DNA of 64,000 nt from Geodermatophilus amargosae (GCF_900116515.1 NZ_FPBA01000028.1:1-64000), one strand, 5' to 3'; positions 1-9,536 are shown, counted from the first letter of the stretch. Notes: generated from the sequence alone by a model not told the origin. Numbers and translations: made by a program.

Positions 1-1753
1 GGCCGGTCTTGCGGCCGAGGTAGCCGGCGGTGACCAGGTGCTCGAGCAGCGGCGCCGGCGCGAAGCCCGGCTCCCGGAACTCGGTGTACAGCTCCCGCTC
101 GATGGCCAGCGACACGTCCAGGCCCACGACGTCGAGCAGTTCGAACGGGCCCATCGGGTAGCCGCAGCCGACCTTCATGGCGGCGTCGATGTCGTCGGCG
201 GTCGCGTAGTGCGCCTCGAGCATCTTCACCGCGTCGTTGAGGTAGGGGAACAGCAGCGCGTTGACGATGAACCCGGCGCGGTCGGTGCAGGAGACCGCGT
301 GCTTGCCCAGCTGCGCGCAGACCGCGTGCGCGGTGGCGGCCACGTCGGGGGCGGTGGCGATGGTGCTGACCACCTCGACCAGCTTCATCACCGGCGCGGG
401 GTTGAAGAAGTGCAGGCCGACGACGTCGGCGGGGCGCTCGCTGGCCTTGGCGCACTCGATGACCGGCAGGCTCGACGTCGTCGTGGCCAGCACGGCGCCG
501 GGCTTGGCGATCTCCCCCAGGGCGGCGAACAGCGCCTGCTTGACCGGCAGCGACTCCACGACGGCCTCGATGACCAGGTCTGAGTCGGCGAAGTCGTCCA
601 GCGACGTCGTGCCCCGCACGCGGCCGAGGACCTCGTCGCGGCCGGCCTCGTCGAGCCGCCCGCGGGCGACCTGCTTGTCCAGCGACCTGCGCAGGGCCGC
701 GGTGACCGCCTCCACCTTCTCCGGCGAGCGGGCCTGGAACAGCACGTCGTAGCCGCCCTTGGCGACGACCTCGATGATCCCGGTGGCCATCGTCCCGGAG
801 CCGACGACGCCGACGGCCGAGACCGGGCGGGCGCCCGTGGCGGCACCGCCGGCCGGCGGGGTGTGCTCGTCGGCGACGACCTCGGCCGAGCCCGGGGTGG
901 CGTAGGTGTAGAAACCGCGGCCGGACTTCCGGCCCAGCAGGCCCGCGGTCATCATCTGCTTGATCACCGGGCTGGGCGCGTGCAGCCGGTTGCGCGACTG
1001 CTTGTACATCGTGTCGAGGATCTCGTAGGCGGTGTCGATGCCGATGAGGTCCATCAGCGCCAGCGGGCCCATCGGCAGGCCGCAGCCCAGCCGCATGGCC
1101 GCGTCGATGTCCTCGCGGCTGGCGTAGCGGTTCTCGTACATCGAGACCGCGTGGTTGAGGTAGCCGAACAGCAGCGCGTTGGCGATGAAGCCGGCCTTGT
1201 CACCGATGGTCACGTCGACCTTGCCCAGCCGGTCGGCCAGCGCCTCGACGTCCTCGACGACCGGCTGTTCGGTCACCACTGTGCGCACGACCTCCACCAG
1301 CTTCATGACCGGCGCCGGGTTGAAGAAGTGCATCCCGATGACCTTGCTCGGCCGGCCGGTGGCCACCGACAGCTCCGTCACCGACAGGCTCGAGGTGTTG
1401 GTGGCCAGGATCGTGTCCGGCGGGCAGATCTTGTCCAGCTTCGCGAAGAGCTCCGTCTTGAGCTCCATCCGCTCCGGGACGGCCTCGATGACCAGCTCGG
1501 CCGAGGACAGGTCCTCCAGCGACGTGCTGAACCGGATCCGCCCGAGGATGGCGTCGCGCTCGGCCGGCTCCAGCTTGCCGCGCGAGACGGCCTTGTCCGT
1601 CGACTGGTCGACGTGGCCGCGACCGCGGGCCAGGGCGTCCTCGCTGATCTCCACGGCGGTCACCGACAGGCCCGCGCGGGCCAGCACCTCGGCGATGCCC
1701 GCACCCATGGTGCCCAGCCCCACCACGCCGACCTCGGTCAGTTCTCTGGCCAC
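1..1753 (-). CDS. 3-hydroxyacyl-CoA dehydrogenase with two tandem dehydrogenase units (3' end outside window)
   Basis: Oxidises 3-hydroxyacyl-CoA to 3-ketoacyl-CoA with NAD+ in fatty-acid or phenylacetate-type degradation (family knowledge). The protein has two homologous halves. Each begins with a Rossmann motif (GVVGLGTMGAGI near residue 8, GVVGSGTMATGI near residue 310) and each carries HFFNPAPVMKLVEVV around the catalytic histidine, followed by the helical C-terminal domain. At least 584 residues are visible and the stop lies beyond position 1. The GTG at 1753 is chosen because GGGAGGAG lies 8-9 bases upstream; the nearby ATG is in another frame. It is divergent from the P-loop gene at 1848. 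Single-unit homologues are about 285 residues, so this is a fused duplication, as in some PaaH-type proteins. The exact substrate cannot be read from sequence. Confidence 0.9.
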   Translation of the reverse strand, partial: MARELTEVGVVGLGTMGAGIAEVLARAGLSVTAVEISEDALARGRGHVDQSTDKAVSRGKLEPAERDAILGRIRFSTSLEDLSSAELVIEAVPERMELKTELFAKLDKICPPDTILATNTSSLSVTELSVATGRPSKVIGMHFFNPAPVMKLVEVVRTVVTEQPVVEDVEALADRLGKVDVTIGDKAGFIANALLFGYLNHAVSMYENRYASREDIDAAMRLGCGLPMGPLALMDLIGIDTAYEILDTMYKQSRNRLHAPSPVIKQMMTAGLLGRKSGRGFYTYATPGSAEVVADEHTPPAGGAATGARPVSAVGVVGSGTMATGIIEVVAKGGYDVLFQARSPEKVEAVTAALRRSLDKQVARGRLDEAGRDEVLGRVRGTTSLDDFADSDLVIEAVVESLPVKQALFAALGEIAKPGAVLATTTSSLPVIECAKASERPADVVGLHFFNPAPVMKLVEVVSTIATAPDVAATAHAVCAQLGKHAVSCTDRAGFIVNALLFPYLNDAVKMLEAHYATADDIDAAMKVGCGYPMGPFELLDVVGLDVSLAIERELYTEFREPGFAPAPLLEHLVTAGYLGRKTG

Positions 1754-1847
1754 GCTGCCATCTCCTCCCGTCCGTTGGACCCCCGGAGTCTCCCACCCCG
1801 GCAGCACGGTCCCGCCCCTGGGTGGCGGTCCCCGCTACCGTCCCCGG

Positions 1848-2336
1848 GTGGTCGCGATCCTGGTCACCGGCATGTCCGGGACGGGCAGGTCGACGGCGCT
1901 GGCCGAGCTGGCCCGGCGGGGCTCCCGCGTCGTGGACACCGACTCCGGCGGCTACGCCGTGGAGGTGTGGTCCGCCGAGGAGGGGCGCCCGGAGCAGCTC
2001 TGGCGCGAGGACCGGATCGACGTCCTGCGCGCCCGGCACGAGCAGGACGCAGCCGGCGAGCCGCTCTTCGTCGCCGGCTGCGTGTCCGGCCAGGGACGCT
2101 TCCGTCCGCGGTTCGCCGCCGTCGTCCTGCTCAGCGCCCCGGTGGACGTGCTGCTCCGGCGGCTGGCCGGCCGGACGACCAACGGCTTCGGCGAGAGCGA
2201 CGCCGAGCGCCTCCTGGGCGGCCTTGCCGCCGTGGAGCCGCTGCTGCGCGCCACGGCCGACGCGGGGATCGACACCCGCGCCCCCGCCGCGGAGGTCGCC
2301 GACCGCCTCGTCGCGATCGCCCGGGACGTCGGCTAG
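1848..2336 (+). CDS. Small P-loop ATPase/kinase-like protein
   Basis: A 162-residue protein starting [15 protein letters not shown], a Walker A loop in which arginine replaces the usual lysine. A second conserved patch reads [12 protein letters not shown], and an [13 protein letters not shown] stretch resembles the lid of nucleotide or shikimate kinases. Similar actinobacterial proteins are annotated as AAA-family ATPase or shikimate kinase-like; the substrate is unknown. No Shine-Dalgarno sequence precedes the GTG, but TACCGT at 1836-1841 sits where a -10 box would start a leaderless transcript at the GTG. Its stop overlaps the nucS stop by 4 bp, tail to tail. Confidence 0.72.
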   Translation: MVAILVTGMSGTGRSTALAELARRGSRVVDTDSGGYAVEVWSAEEGRPEQLWREDRIDVLRARHEQDAAGEPLFVAGCVSGQGRFRPRFAAVVLLSAPVDVLLRRLAGRTTNGFGESDAERLLGGLAAVEPLLRATADAGIDTRAPAAEVADRLVAIARDVG

Positions 2337-3004
2337 AAGAGGCGCTGCGAGGGGTCGTCGGTCCCCTTGAGGACGGCGTAGTCGACGGTCACGCAGTCGA
2401 TGCCGCGGTCGGTGGCCAGCACCCGTGCCTGCGGCTTGATCTCCTGCGCGGCGAACACGCCCTTCACCGGCGCGAGCAGCGGGTCGCGGTTGAGCAGCTC
2501 GAGGTAGCGGGTCAGCTGCTCGACGCCGTCGATCTCCCCGCGCCGCTTGATCTCCACGGCCACGGTCCGCCCGTCGGCGTCGCGGCAGAGCAGGTCGACC
2601 GGGCCGATCGCGGTCGGGTACTCGCGGCGGACGAGCTGCCACCCCTGCCCGAAGGTCTCCACGTGCAGGGCGAGCAGCCGCTGCAGCTCGGCCTCGACGC
2701 CGTCCTTCTGCAGGCCGGGGTCCACGCCGAGCTCGTGGGCGGAGTCGTGCTCGACCGACTCGATGGTGATGACCAGCTGCTCACCGGCCCTGTTGGTGAC
2801 CGTCCAGGTCCCCGCGCCGTCGACGAGCTCGTCCTTCAGCGTGCACGGCGGGCTCATCCAGTTCAGCGGCTTGTAGGCCCGGTCGTCGGCGTGCACCGAC
2901 ACCGAGCCGTCGGCCTTGACCAGCAGCAGCCGCTGGGCCATGGGCAGGTGGGCGGTCAGCCGCCCGATGTAGTCGACCGAGCAACGGGCGATGACCAGGC
3001 GCAC
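2333..3004 (-). CDS. nucS: Mismatch-specific endonuclease NucS (EndoMS)
   Basis: NucS cuts both strands at mismatches and replaces MutS/MutL in most actinobacteria (family knowledge). The N-terminus [20 protein letters not shown], the stretch [14 protein letters not shown], and the RecB-like nuclease core with GPVDLLCRD and VAVEIKRRG (Asp, Glu and Lys of the metal site) are all present. The length of 223 residues is normal. I start at the GTG at 3004, because the family begins MRLVIA; the frame is open 9 codons further to 3031. It converges on the P-loop gene with a 4-bp overlap and is divergent from the lipoprotein gene. Confidence 0.93.
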   Translation of the reverse strand: MRLVIARCSVDYIGRLTAHLPMAQRLLLVKADGSVSVHADDRAYKPLNWMSPPCTLKDELVDGAGTWTVTNRAGEQLVITIESVEHDSAHELGVDPGLQKDGVEAELQRLLALHVETFGQGWQLVRREYPTAIGPVDLLCRDADGRTVAVEIKRRGEIDGVEQLTRYLELLNRDPLLAPVKGVFAAQEIKPQARVLATDRGIDCVTVDYAVLKGTDDPSQRLF

Positions 3005-3069
3005 GGGCGCCGACGGTACCGGTCGGGTCACGACGGGAACCGCCGAGCCCGGTCACGCGTGCCAGGACC

Positions 3070-3909
3070 GTGACGACGACGTCGACGGTGCGCGCGGCCG
3101 GCCTGCTGGTCCTCGCGCTGGGCCTCGCCGGGTGCGCGCAGGACGCTGCCGACGCGGGCTCGCCGTCGTCCCCGGCGGCTCCCCTGCCCCCGGGCCTCGT
3201 GCTGCAGGTCGCGCACACCGGCGGGTTCACCTCACCGGAGGAGTTGGCCACCCGGCTGCCGCTGGTCAGCGTCTACGGCGACGGGCGGGTGCTGACCCAG
3301 GGCGCGCAGATCGAGATCTGGCCGTCGCCGGCGCTGCCCAGCGTGCAGGTGCAGCAGGTCGACGAGGCCGCCCTGCGCGACCTCGTCGACCGCGCCGTCC
3401 AGGCCGGCGTGACCGAGGACGGCGACCTCGGCGAGCCGCCGGTGGCCGACGCGCCCACCACCCGGTTCACGCTGACCACCGGCGAGGGCACGACGGTGCG
3501 CGAGGTGTACGCCCTCGCCGAGACCCCCGACGACGCGCTGACCGCGGAGCAGGCCGAGGCGCGCGGGCGGCTGCGCGACCTGCAGGACGAGCTGACCGGC
3601 CTGGTGGCGGGCCCGGCCGAGGTCTACGTGCCGCAGACGGTCGCCGCGGTGGTCCAGCCGCACCGCGGCGGCGACCCGGAGCTGCCGCAGCCCGACGTCG
3701 CCTGGCCGGGGCCGGCGCTGCCGGGCACGCCGCTGGGCGCGGGGATCACCTGCGTGAGCGCCACCGGCCAGCAGGCGGCCGACGTCCTCGCGGCGGCGGC
3801 CTCGGCCAACGTCCAGACGCCGTGGGTCACCCCGGACGGCGCGCGGTGGTCGATCGCCTTCCGGCCGGTCCTCCCCCATGAGACCGGCTGCGCCGACCTC
3901 GGCGGCTAG
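3070..3909 (+). CDS. Predicted lipoprotein of unknown function
   Basis: 279 residues. The N-terminus is a lipoprotein signal: a short polar start, a hydrophobic stretch from residue 9, and a lipobox L19-A20-G21-C22 that would be cleaved before Cys22 and lipidated. The mature part has no motif I recognise. It contains the phrases VLQVAHTGGF and EVYALAETPDD and two widely spaced cysteines (in ITCVSATG and in the C-terminal ETGCADLGG) that could form a disulfide. It probably faces the outside of the membrane. The stop overlaps the end of the convergent gene at 3906 by 4 bp. Confidence 0.75.
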   Translation: MTTTSTVRAAGLLVLALGLAGCAQDAADAGSPSSPAAPLPPGLVLQVAHTGGFTSPEELATRLPLVSVYGDGRVLTQGAQIEIWPSPALPSVQVQQVDEAALRDLVDRAVQAGVTEDGDLGEPPVADAPTTRFTLTTGEGTTVREVYALAETPDDALTAEQAEARGRLRDLQDELTGLVAGPAEVYVPQTVAAVVQPHRGGDPELPQPDVAWPGPALPGTPLGAGITCVSATGQQAADVLAAAASANVQTPWVTPDGARWSIAFRPVLPHETGCADLGG

Positions 3910-4484
3910 CCGGCCTGCGGACCGACCGCGACGCGGGAGGCGTCGAGCACGACGGCCGGCCGCACCCCGATGCGGGACCGGTCGACCCGGCCGTGGCTGT
4001 TGACGTCCCCTCGGGGGCCGACGGACGCGGCTCGCGTCGCGGTGCCGTCCTGCGCCTGCGGCTGGGACCTGAGCCACCACCACGAGCGCCCGCGCCGCTC
4101 CTCGTCGACGACGAGGAAGTCCGCCTCGACGGTCTCGTCGTACACGTGGAGACGGCTGCCGTCGCTCTTCCGCTGCACCGCGAAAGGGGTGGCCACCGCC
4201 CGTCGGTCCACCCCGTCCCCTCGGCCGCGGTGGGTGAGCGCCCGGACCTCCGGCACGCCGAGCAGGAACACCCGGTCGACCGTGTCGGGCGTCCCGTCAC
4301 CGTTGTCGTCGCACCGGTGCGCGACGAGGAGCTCCTGCTCGGCCCCGGTGGAAGCCCGCCGCAGGAAGGTCCCGCCCAGCCACGAGACCGGGGTGCTGTC
4401 GGCGCCGTCGGCCTGCTGGGGGTACCGGCCGAGGTCGACGAGGACCCCGGGCCGGGCGTCGGCGAGGGCGGGCGCGACCGGCAC
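3906..4484 (-). CDS. DUF6273-like protein
   Basis: 192 residues, GTG start at 4484. The C-terminal half holds WWWLRSQ, then a short glycine turn (VGPRGDVNS), then GVRPAVVLD, the order of signature phrases seen in DUF6273 domains. The N-terminal half contains NGDGTPDTVDRVFLLG, which looks like a calcium-binding loop. No signal peptide is visible. The start lies 3 bp after the stop of the enoyl-CoA hydratase gene, so the two are probably co-transcribed. The function of this family is not established. Confidence 0.62.
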   Translation of the reverse strand: MPVAPALADARPGVLVDLGRYPQQADGADSTPVSWLGGTFLRRASTGAEQELLVAHRCDDNGDGTPDTVDRVFLLGVPEVRALTHRGRGDGVDRRAVATPFAVQRKSDGSRLHVYDETVEADFLVVDEERRGRSWWWLRSQPQAQDGTATRAASVGPRGDVNSHGRVDRSRIGVRPAVVLDASRVAVGPQAG

Positions 4485-4487
4485 CCC

Positions 4488-5261
4488 CTAGTCGGTCCAG
4501 ACCGGCCGGCGCTTCTCCAGGAACGACCGCATGCCCTCGCGGGCTCCGTCGAGCTGGCTGGCGCCGGCCATCACTTCGACGGCGACAGCATAGGCGTCCC
4601 GCTCGGGCCGGTCGAGCTGGGCGTACATCGTCTGCTTGCCCCACGCCTTGCTCGCCCGCGAGCCGCGCGTGGCCCGGGCCATCAGCTCGTCCACGGCGGC
4701 GTCGAGCCCGTCGTCGGGCACCACGCGGTTGACCAGTCCCCAGTCCAGCGCCGTCCGCGCGTCGATGACGTCGCCGGTCAGCGCGAGCTCCATGGCCCGC
4801 TTGCGGCCGACGTTGCGGGCGATGGCGACCATCGGCGTGTGGCAGAACCAGCCGCCCTTGCCGCCGGGGGCGGCGAAGCCGGCCGACTCCGCGGCCACCG
4901 CGAGGTCGCAGGAGGCGACCAGCTGGCAGCCGGCCGCGGTGGCCAGGGCGTGCACCCGCGCGACGACGACCTGCGGCACCTCCTGCAGCGCCCGCATCAG
5001 TTCGGTGCACAGCGCCAGGAGGCTGCGCACGTCGGCCACGGGCGCGTCGAGGACGTCGGCGAAGTCGTGGCCGGCGCTGAAGACCGGCCCCTCCGCGCCG
5101 AGGACGATGCCGGTCGCGTCGCTCTCCCCGGCGTCGGCGACGGCGGCCAGCAGCTGCTCCAGGTGCTCGCGGGACAGCGCGTTGCGCCGCTGCGGCCGGC
5201 ACATGGTGATGCGGACGACGTCGCCGTCCCGCTCGACGCGGGGCGCACCCTCTGCGGTCAT
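4488..5261 (-). CDS. Enoyl-CoA hydratase/isomerase family protein
   Basis: 257 residues of the crotonase fold. The first oxyanion-hole loop reads VFSAGHDFADV, followed by CDLAVAAESAGFAAPG and the C-terminal LTGDVIDARTALDWGLVNRVVP. The stretch GGKGGWFCHTPMVAIARNVGR resembles the ECHDC3-type branch, and I cannot see the catalytic glutamate pair of classical hydratases there, so hydratase activity is not assured. The ATG at 5261 has GGTGAGG about 8 bases upstream; the frame is open further but without a better start. Upstream partner of the DUF6273-like gene. Confidence 0.85.
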   Translation of the reverse strand: MTAEGAPRVERDGDVVRITMCRPQRRNALSREHLEQLLAAVADAGESDATGIVLGAEGPVFSAGHDFADVLDAPVADVRSLLALCTELMRALQEVPQVVVARVHALATAAGCQLVASCDLAVAAESAGFAAPGGKGGWFCHTPMVAIARNVGRKRAMELALTGDVIDARTALDWGLVNRVVPDDGLDAAVDELMARATRGSRASKAWGKQTMYAQLDRPERDAYAVAVEVMAGASQLDGAREGMRSFLEKRRPVWTD

Positions 5262-5316
5262 GTGGGCGACCTCACCACGCCCGGCGGCCCGGCGGCAACG
5301 TCGCTGGGACGCTGGG

Positions 5317-6045
5317 GTGGTGGACGTCGAGGAGGTCACCGACACCGCGCCCCGCCCCGCCGGCCGGACGCTGTTCAGCCAGGGCTGGCGCGACGTCGCG
5401 TTCGTGCACTGGGCGCTCGACCCCGCCGCCGTCGCGCCGCTGCTGCCGCCGGGCACCAGGCCGGACACGACGCCGGACGGGCGCACCTGGGCCGGGCTGG
5501 TGCCCTTCCGCATGCGCCGCATCGGCGTCCTCGGCTCGCCGGGACTGCCGTGGGTCGGCTCCTTCCTCGAGACCAACGTGCGGCTCTACTCGGTCGACGA
5601 GGAGGGCCGCCGCGGCGTCGTCTTCCGGTCCCTGGACGCCGACCGGTTGCTGCCGGTCTTCGTCGCCCGGGCCGCGGGACTGCCGTACCTGTGGTCGCGG
5701 ATGCGCTTCGACCGGGACGGTGACCTGCTGACCTACACCTCCCGGCGGCGCTGGCCGGGGCCGCGGGGCGCCGGCGGCCGCGTGGAGCTGCGGGTGGGCC
5801 CGCGGCTGACCGATCCCGGGCCGGTCGAGCGGTTCCTCACGGGCCGCTGGGGGCTGCACCAGACCGCCTTCGGCCGCACCCGCTACTGGCCCAACGAGCA
5901 CCCGGCCTGGCCGCTGCACCGCGCCGAGCTGCTGGCCTGGGACGGCGACCTGCTGGCCGCGGCCGGCCTGCCCGGCGTCGAGGGGCCGCCCGACAGCGTG
6001 CTGTTCTCCCCGGGCGTCGACGTCCGGTTCGGCCCCCGCCTCTGA
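5317..6045 (+). CDS. YqjF-family DUF2071 protein
   Basis: About 242 residues of the DUF2071 (YqjF) family: LFSQGWRDVAFVHWALDP near the start, LPPGTRPDT, a WAGLVPFRMRRIGV patch and WVGSFLETNVRLYS in the middle, and LHRAELLAWDGDLL near the end. The biochemical role of the family is not known. Two GTG codons in tandem (5317 and 5320) could be the start; there is no clear Shine-Dalgarno. Divergent from the enoyl-CoA hydratase, with about 55 bp between them. Confidence 0.82.
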   Translation: MVDVEEVTDTAPRPAGRTLFSQGWRDVAFVHWALDPAAVAPLLPPGTRPDTTPDGRTWAGLVPFRMRRIGVLGSPGLPWVGSFLETNVRLYSVDEEGRRGVVFRSLDADRLLPVFVARAAGLPYLWSRMRFDRDGDLLTYTSRRRWPGPRGAGGRVELRVGPRLTDPGPVERFLTGRWGLHQTAFGRTRYWPNEHPAWPLHRAELLAWDGDLLAAAGLPGVEGPPDSVLFSPGVDVRFGPRL

Positions 6046-6104
6046 CGTACGGGGCCGTTCCGCAACCCCTGGGCAGGAGCGCCCCCAGCCGCGAGGATGT
6101 GCCC

Positions 6105-7316
6105 GTGGCAGCACCACGGTCCGCCGCGACCGCCGTCGTGGAGACCGCCGTCGTGGAGACCGCCGACCGTGCCGACGACTGGGTGCACCGCCTGCTGGAC
6201 CTCGCGCGCGATCGGCTCGGGATGGACGTGGCGTGGCTCTCGGTGTTCTCCGAGGACCGCCAGGAGATCACCTCGGCCACCGGCGACCTGGACGGCATGC
6301 ACGTCTCCGAGGGCATGTCGTTGCCGCTGGAGGAGTCGTTCTGCGTGCGGGTGCTGTCCGGTCAGCTGCCACCGGTGGTCACCGCGGCCGACCGCAACCC
6401 GCTCACCCGCGACCTCGCCGTCACCGGGAAGCTGGGCATCGGCTCCTACGTCGGGGCGCCCGTCCGCAGCCCCGACCGGCGACCGGTCGGGATGCTGTGC
6501 TGCATCAGCCGGGACGCCGGCGAGCAGCTCGACGGCTCCTCGGTGCGCACGGTGGAGATGCTGGCCGAGCTGATCGGTGACCGGATGGCCGCCGAGGAGC
6601 TCGCCGAGGCCGAGCTCGCCGCCCGCCGGACCCGCGTCCGCCAGGTCCTGGACCGGGGCGCGGTCACCGTGCACGTGCAGCCGGTGGTGGACATGCACAC
6701 CGGCAGGGTCGTGGCCCACGAGGCACTGTCGCGCTTCCCCGGGCACGAGGGCGGTCCGGCGACGCTGTTCGCCGACGCCGCGGCGGTGGGCCTGGGGGTG
6801 GAGCTGGAGCTGCTGGCGGTGCGGTCGGCGCTCGGCGTCGCGGGCCGGCTGCCGCGGGGGCTGCGCCTGGCGGTCAACCTGTCCCCCATCGCGCTGGTGT
6901 CGCCCGCGGTGGCCGCGGTGCTGCTCGACGGGGCGGACACGACGGCGCTCACCGTGGAGATCACCGAGCACTCGCCGATCGAGGACTACGCGCCGGTCCT
7001 GGCCGCGCTCGAGCCCCTCCGCGCGGCGGGCATCCGGCTGAGCATCGACGACGCCGGTGCCGGCTACGCCAGCCTCCGGCACATCCTGCGGTTGTGCCCG
7101 GACACCATCAAGCTCGACATCGCGCTGGTCAGCGGGGTCGACACCGACCCGGCCCGGCAGGCGATGACCGCCGCGATGGTGGCCTTCGCCGCCGAGACCG
7201 GGGCCCGGCTGGTGGCCGAGGGCGTCGAGACCCCGGCCGAGCGCGACGCCCTGGTCGCCCGCGGCGTCCGCTACGGCCAGGGCCACGTGTTCGGCCGCCC
7301 CGCGCCCGTGGATTGA
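6105..7316 (+). CDS. GAF-EAL domain cyclic di-GMP phosphodiesterase
   Basis: Predicted to hydrolyse c-di-GMP under control of an N-terminal sensor. Residues of about 20-165 form a GAF domain (GMDVAWLSVFSEDRQ, then a short VGMLCCISR strand). From about residue 180 comes an EAL domain with its motifs in order: AHEALSRF (the EAL signature), AVNLSP, VEITEH, IDDAGAGY, IKLD, AEGVET and GQGHVFGRP. The metal- and substrate-binding residues appear intact, so it is probably active. The GTG at 6105 is preferred over one at 6099 because GAGG lies 8 bases upstream. No membrane segment. It converges on the mutase gene across 75 bp. Confidence 0.9.
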   Translation: MAAPRSAATAVVETAVVETADRADDWVHRLLDLARDRLGMDVAWLSVFSEDRQEITSATGDLDGMHVSEGMSLPLEESFCVRVLSGQLPPVVTAADRNPLTRDLAVTGKLGIGSYVGAPVRSPDRRPVGMLCCISRDAGEQLDGSSVRTVEMLAELIGDRMAAEELAEAELAARRTRVRQVLDRGAVTVHVQPVVDMHTGRVVAHEALSRFPGHEGGPATLFADAAAVGLGVELELLAVRSALGVAGRLPRGLRLAVNLSPIALVSPAVAAVLLDGADTTALTVEITEHSPIEDYAPVLAALEPLRAAGIRLSIDDAGAGYASLRHILRLCPDTIKLDIALVSGVDTDPARQAMTAAMVAFAAETGARLVAEGVETPAERDALVARGVRYGQGHVFGRPAPVD

Positions 7317-7391
7317 TCCTCCCTGCCGCTGCCGGCCCCCTGCCGGGCACCGCCCCGAGCCTGCGAGGGGTGGGGAGCAGGGGTCCTTCGA

Positions 7392-9410
7392 CTAGACGGG
7401 GGTGGGGACCCTCTCGTCGAGGCCGTTGGCCTCGCGGACCACGTCGACGACGTGGCCCATGATGTCGTTGAGCCCGAAGTCCTTGGGCGTGAACACCCGG
7501 GCCACGCCCTGCTCGCGCAGCCGGCGGGCGTCGCTGTCGGGGATGATCCCGCCGACGACCACCGGGACGTCGTCCAGCCCGGCCTCGCGCAGGCCCTGCA
7601 GCACCGCCGGGACCACCTGCAGGTGCGACCCGGACAGCACCGACAGCCCGACGACGTGCACGTCCTCCTCGACGGCGGCGGACACGATCTGCGCGGGCGT
7701 GAGCCGGATGCCCTGGTAGACGACCTCGAACCCGGCGTCGCGGGCGCGGACGGCGATCTGCTCGGCGCCGTTGGAGTGCCCGTCGAGGCCGGGCTTGCCG
7801 ACCAGGAACCGCAGCCGGCCGCCGAGCTCCTCGCCGGTGGCGTGCACCCGCTCGCGCACGAGCACCAGCGACTCGTCGGCCTCGCCGCTGCCGGCGGCCG
7901 CGGCCACACCCGTGGGGGCCCGGTACTCGCCGAACACCTCGCGCAGCACGCCGGCCCACTCCCCCGTCGTCGCGCCCGCACGGGCGCACTGCAGCGTGGC
8001 CTCCATCAGGTTGACGTCGCTGCCGGCGGCCTCGCGGAGCGCGGCGAGCGCCCGCTCGACCGGCTCGGGGTCGCGCCCGGCGCGCCACTCCCGGACGGCC
8101 TCCTGCGCGGCGGCCTCCACGGCCGGGTCGACGACCATGATCGCGGTGTCGAGGTCGGCGGTCAGCGGGTTGGGCTCCGTGGTGTCGAACCGGTTCACGC
8201 CGACGACGACGTCCTCGCCGCTCTCCATCCGGCGGCGCCGCTCGGCGAGCGAGCCGACGAGCTGGCCCTTCATGTACCCGGACTCGACGGCGGCCACGGC
8301 CCCGCCCATCTCCTGCACCCGGGCGATCTCGGCGCGGGCGCCCTCGACGAGCTCGGCGACCTTCCGCTCCACCACGACCGACCCGGTGAACAGGTCCTCG
8401 TACTCGAGCAGGTCGGTCTCGTAGGCGAGCACCTGCTGCAGCCGCAGTGACCACTGCTGGTCCCACGGCCGGGGCAGGCCCAGCGCCTCGTTCCACGCCG
8501 GCAGCTGCACCGCGCGGGCGCGGGCGTCCCTGGACAGCGTGACCGCGAGCATCTCCAGCACGATCCGCTGGACGTTGTTCTCCGGCTGCGCCTCGGTCAG
8601 GCCCAGGGAGTTGACCTGGACGCCGTAGCGGAACCTCCGGTGCCTGGCGTCCTGGACGCCGTAGCGCTCCCGCGTCAGCTCGTCCCACAGCTGGGTGAAG
8701 GCGCGCATCTTGCACATCTCCTCGACGAAGCGGACGCCCGCGTTGACGAAGAAGGAGATGCGCGCGACCACCTCGCCGAAGCGCTCCTGCGGCACCTGGC
8801 CGGAGTCGCGCACGGAGTCCAGGACGGCGATCGCGGTGCTCATCGCGTAGGCGATCTCCTGCACCGGCGTCGCCCCGGCCTCCTGCAGGTGGTAGCTGCA
8901 GATGTTGATCGGGTTCCACTTCGGCATCGCCGTCACGGTGTAGGCGACCACGTCGGTGATCAGCCGCATCGAGGGCCCGGGCGGGAAGACGTAGGTCCCC
9001 CGCGACAGGTACTCCTTGATGATGTCGTTCTGCGTCGTCCCGGCGAGCTCGGTGACGTCGTGCCCCTGCTCCTCGGCGACCGCCTGGTAGAGCGCCAGCA
9101 GCCACATCGCGGTGGCGTTGATCGTCATCGACGTGTTCATCCCGTCGAGCGGGATGCCGTCGAAGAGCGCCCGCATGTCGCCGATGTGCGTGACCGGGAC
9201 GCCGACCTTGCCCACCTCACCGACGGCGAGCTCGTCGTCGGGGTCGTAACCGGTCTGCGTGGGCAGGTCGAACGCGACCGACAGGCCCGTCTGCCCCTTC
9301 GCCAGGTTCCGGCGGTAGAGCGCGTTGGACTCGGCCGGCGAGGAGTGGCCGGCGTAGGTGCGCATGACCCAGGGGTGGTCGCGCTCCTTCGGCGATGAAG
9401 GGAACGGCAT
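7392..9410 (-). CDS. meaA: Ethylmalonyl-CoA mutase-type B12-dependent acyl-CoA mutase (MeaA/Ecm)
   Basis: Interconverts ethylmalonyl-CoA and methylsuccinyl-CoA using adenosylcobalamin. 672 residues: a TIM-barrel substrate domain beginning RTYAGHSSPAESNALYRRNL and LSVAFDLPTQTGYDPDDEL, then a linker, then a C-terminal B12-binding domain with GLDGHSNGAEQIA, in which His545 would be the lower axial cobalt ligand. DGHSNG rather than DGHDRG points to the Ecm/MeaA branch and not methylmalonyl-CoA mutase. The ethylmalonyl-CoA pathway assimilates acetyl-CoA. Its usual partner, crotonyl-CoA carboxylase/reductase, is not in the window. The adenosyltransferase that supplies the cofactor lies 2 kb away. 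Confidence 0.92.
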   Translation of the reverse strand: MPFPSSPKERDHPWVMRTYAGHSSPAESNALYRRNLAKGQTGLSVAFDLPTQTGYDPDDELAVGEVGKVGVPVTHIGDMRALFDGIPLDGMNTSMTINATAMWLLALYQAVAEEQGHDVTELAGTTQNDIIKEYLSRGTYVFPPGPSMRLITDVVAYTVTAMPKWNPINICSYHLQEAGATPVQEIAYAMSTAIAVLDSVRDSGQVPQERFGEVVARISFFVNAGVRFVEEMCKMRAFTQLWDELTRERYGVQDARHRRFRYGVQVNSLGLTEAQPENNVQRIVLEMLAVTLSRDARARAVQLPAWNEALGLPRPWDQQWSLRLQQVLAYETDLLEYEDLFTGSVVVERKVAELVEGARAEIARVQEMGGAVAAVESGYMKGQLVGSLAERRRRMESGEDVVVGVNRFDTTEPNPLTADLDTAIMVVDPAVEAAAQEAVREWRAGRDPEPVERALAALREAAGSDVNLMEATLQCARAGATTGEWAGVLREVFGEYRAPTGVAAAAGSGEADESLVLVRERVHATGEELGGRLRFLVGKPGLDGHSNGAEQIAVRARDAGFEVVYQGIRLTPAQIVSAAVEEDVHVVGLSVLSGSHLQVVPAVLQGLREAGLDDVPVVVGGIIPDSDARRLREQGVARVFTPKDFGLNDIMGHVVDVVREANGLDERVPTPV

Positions 9411-9536
9411 GCCAGCGGAGTGTAGGGGCCGCTACTGGTGAGTAGCAGCACCGGTCCGGGTGCTCCGGCGGTGGCACACTCGATCGTGTGCGACCGGGCC
9501 GGGAGGGCCCCGGCGCCGCTCGTCGAGGGGGTCGGG

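Noticed and set aside
863..3073. 736-codon plus-strand open frame and other long frames opposite the first genes
   Set aside because: Antisense shadows of high-GC genes; the translations are Arg/Ala/Gly-rich without motifs, while the opposite strand gives clear families.
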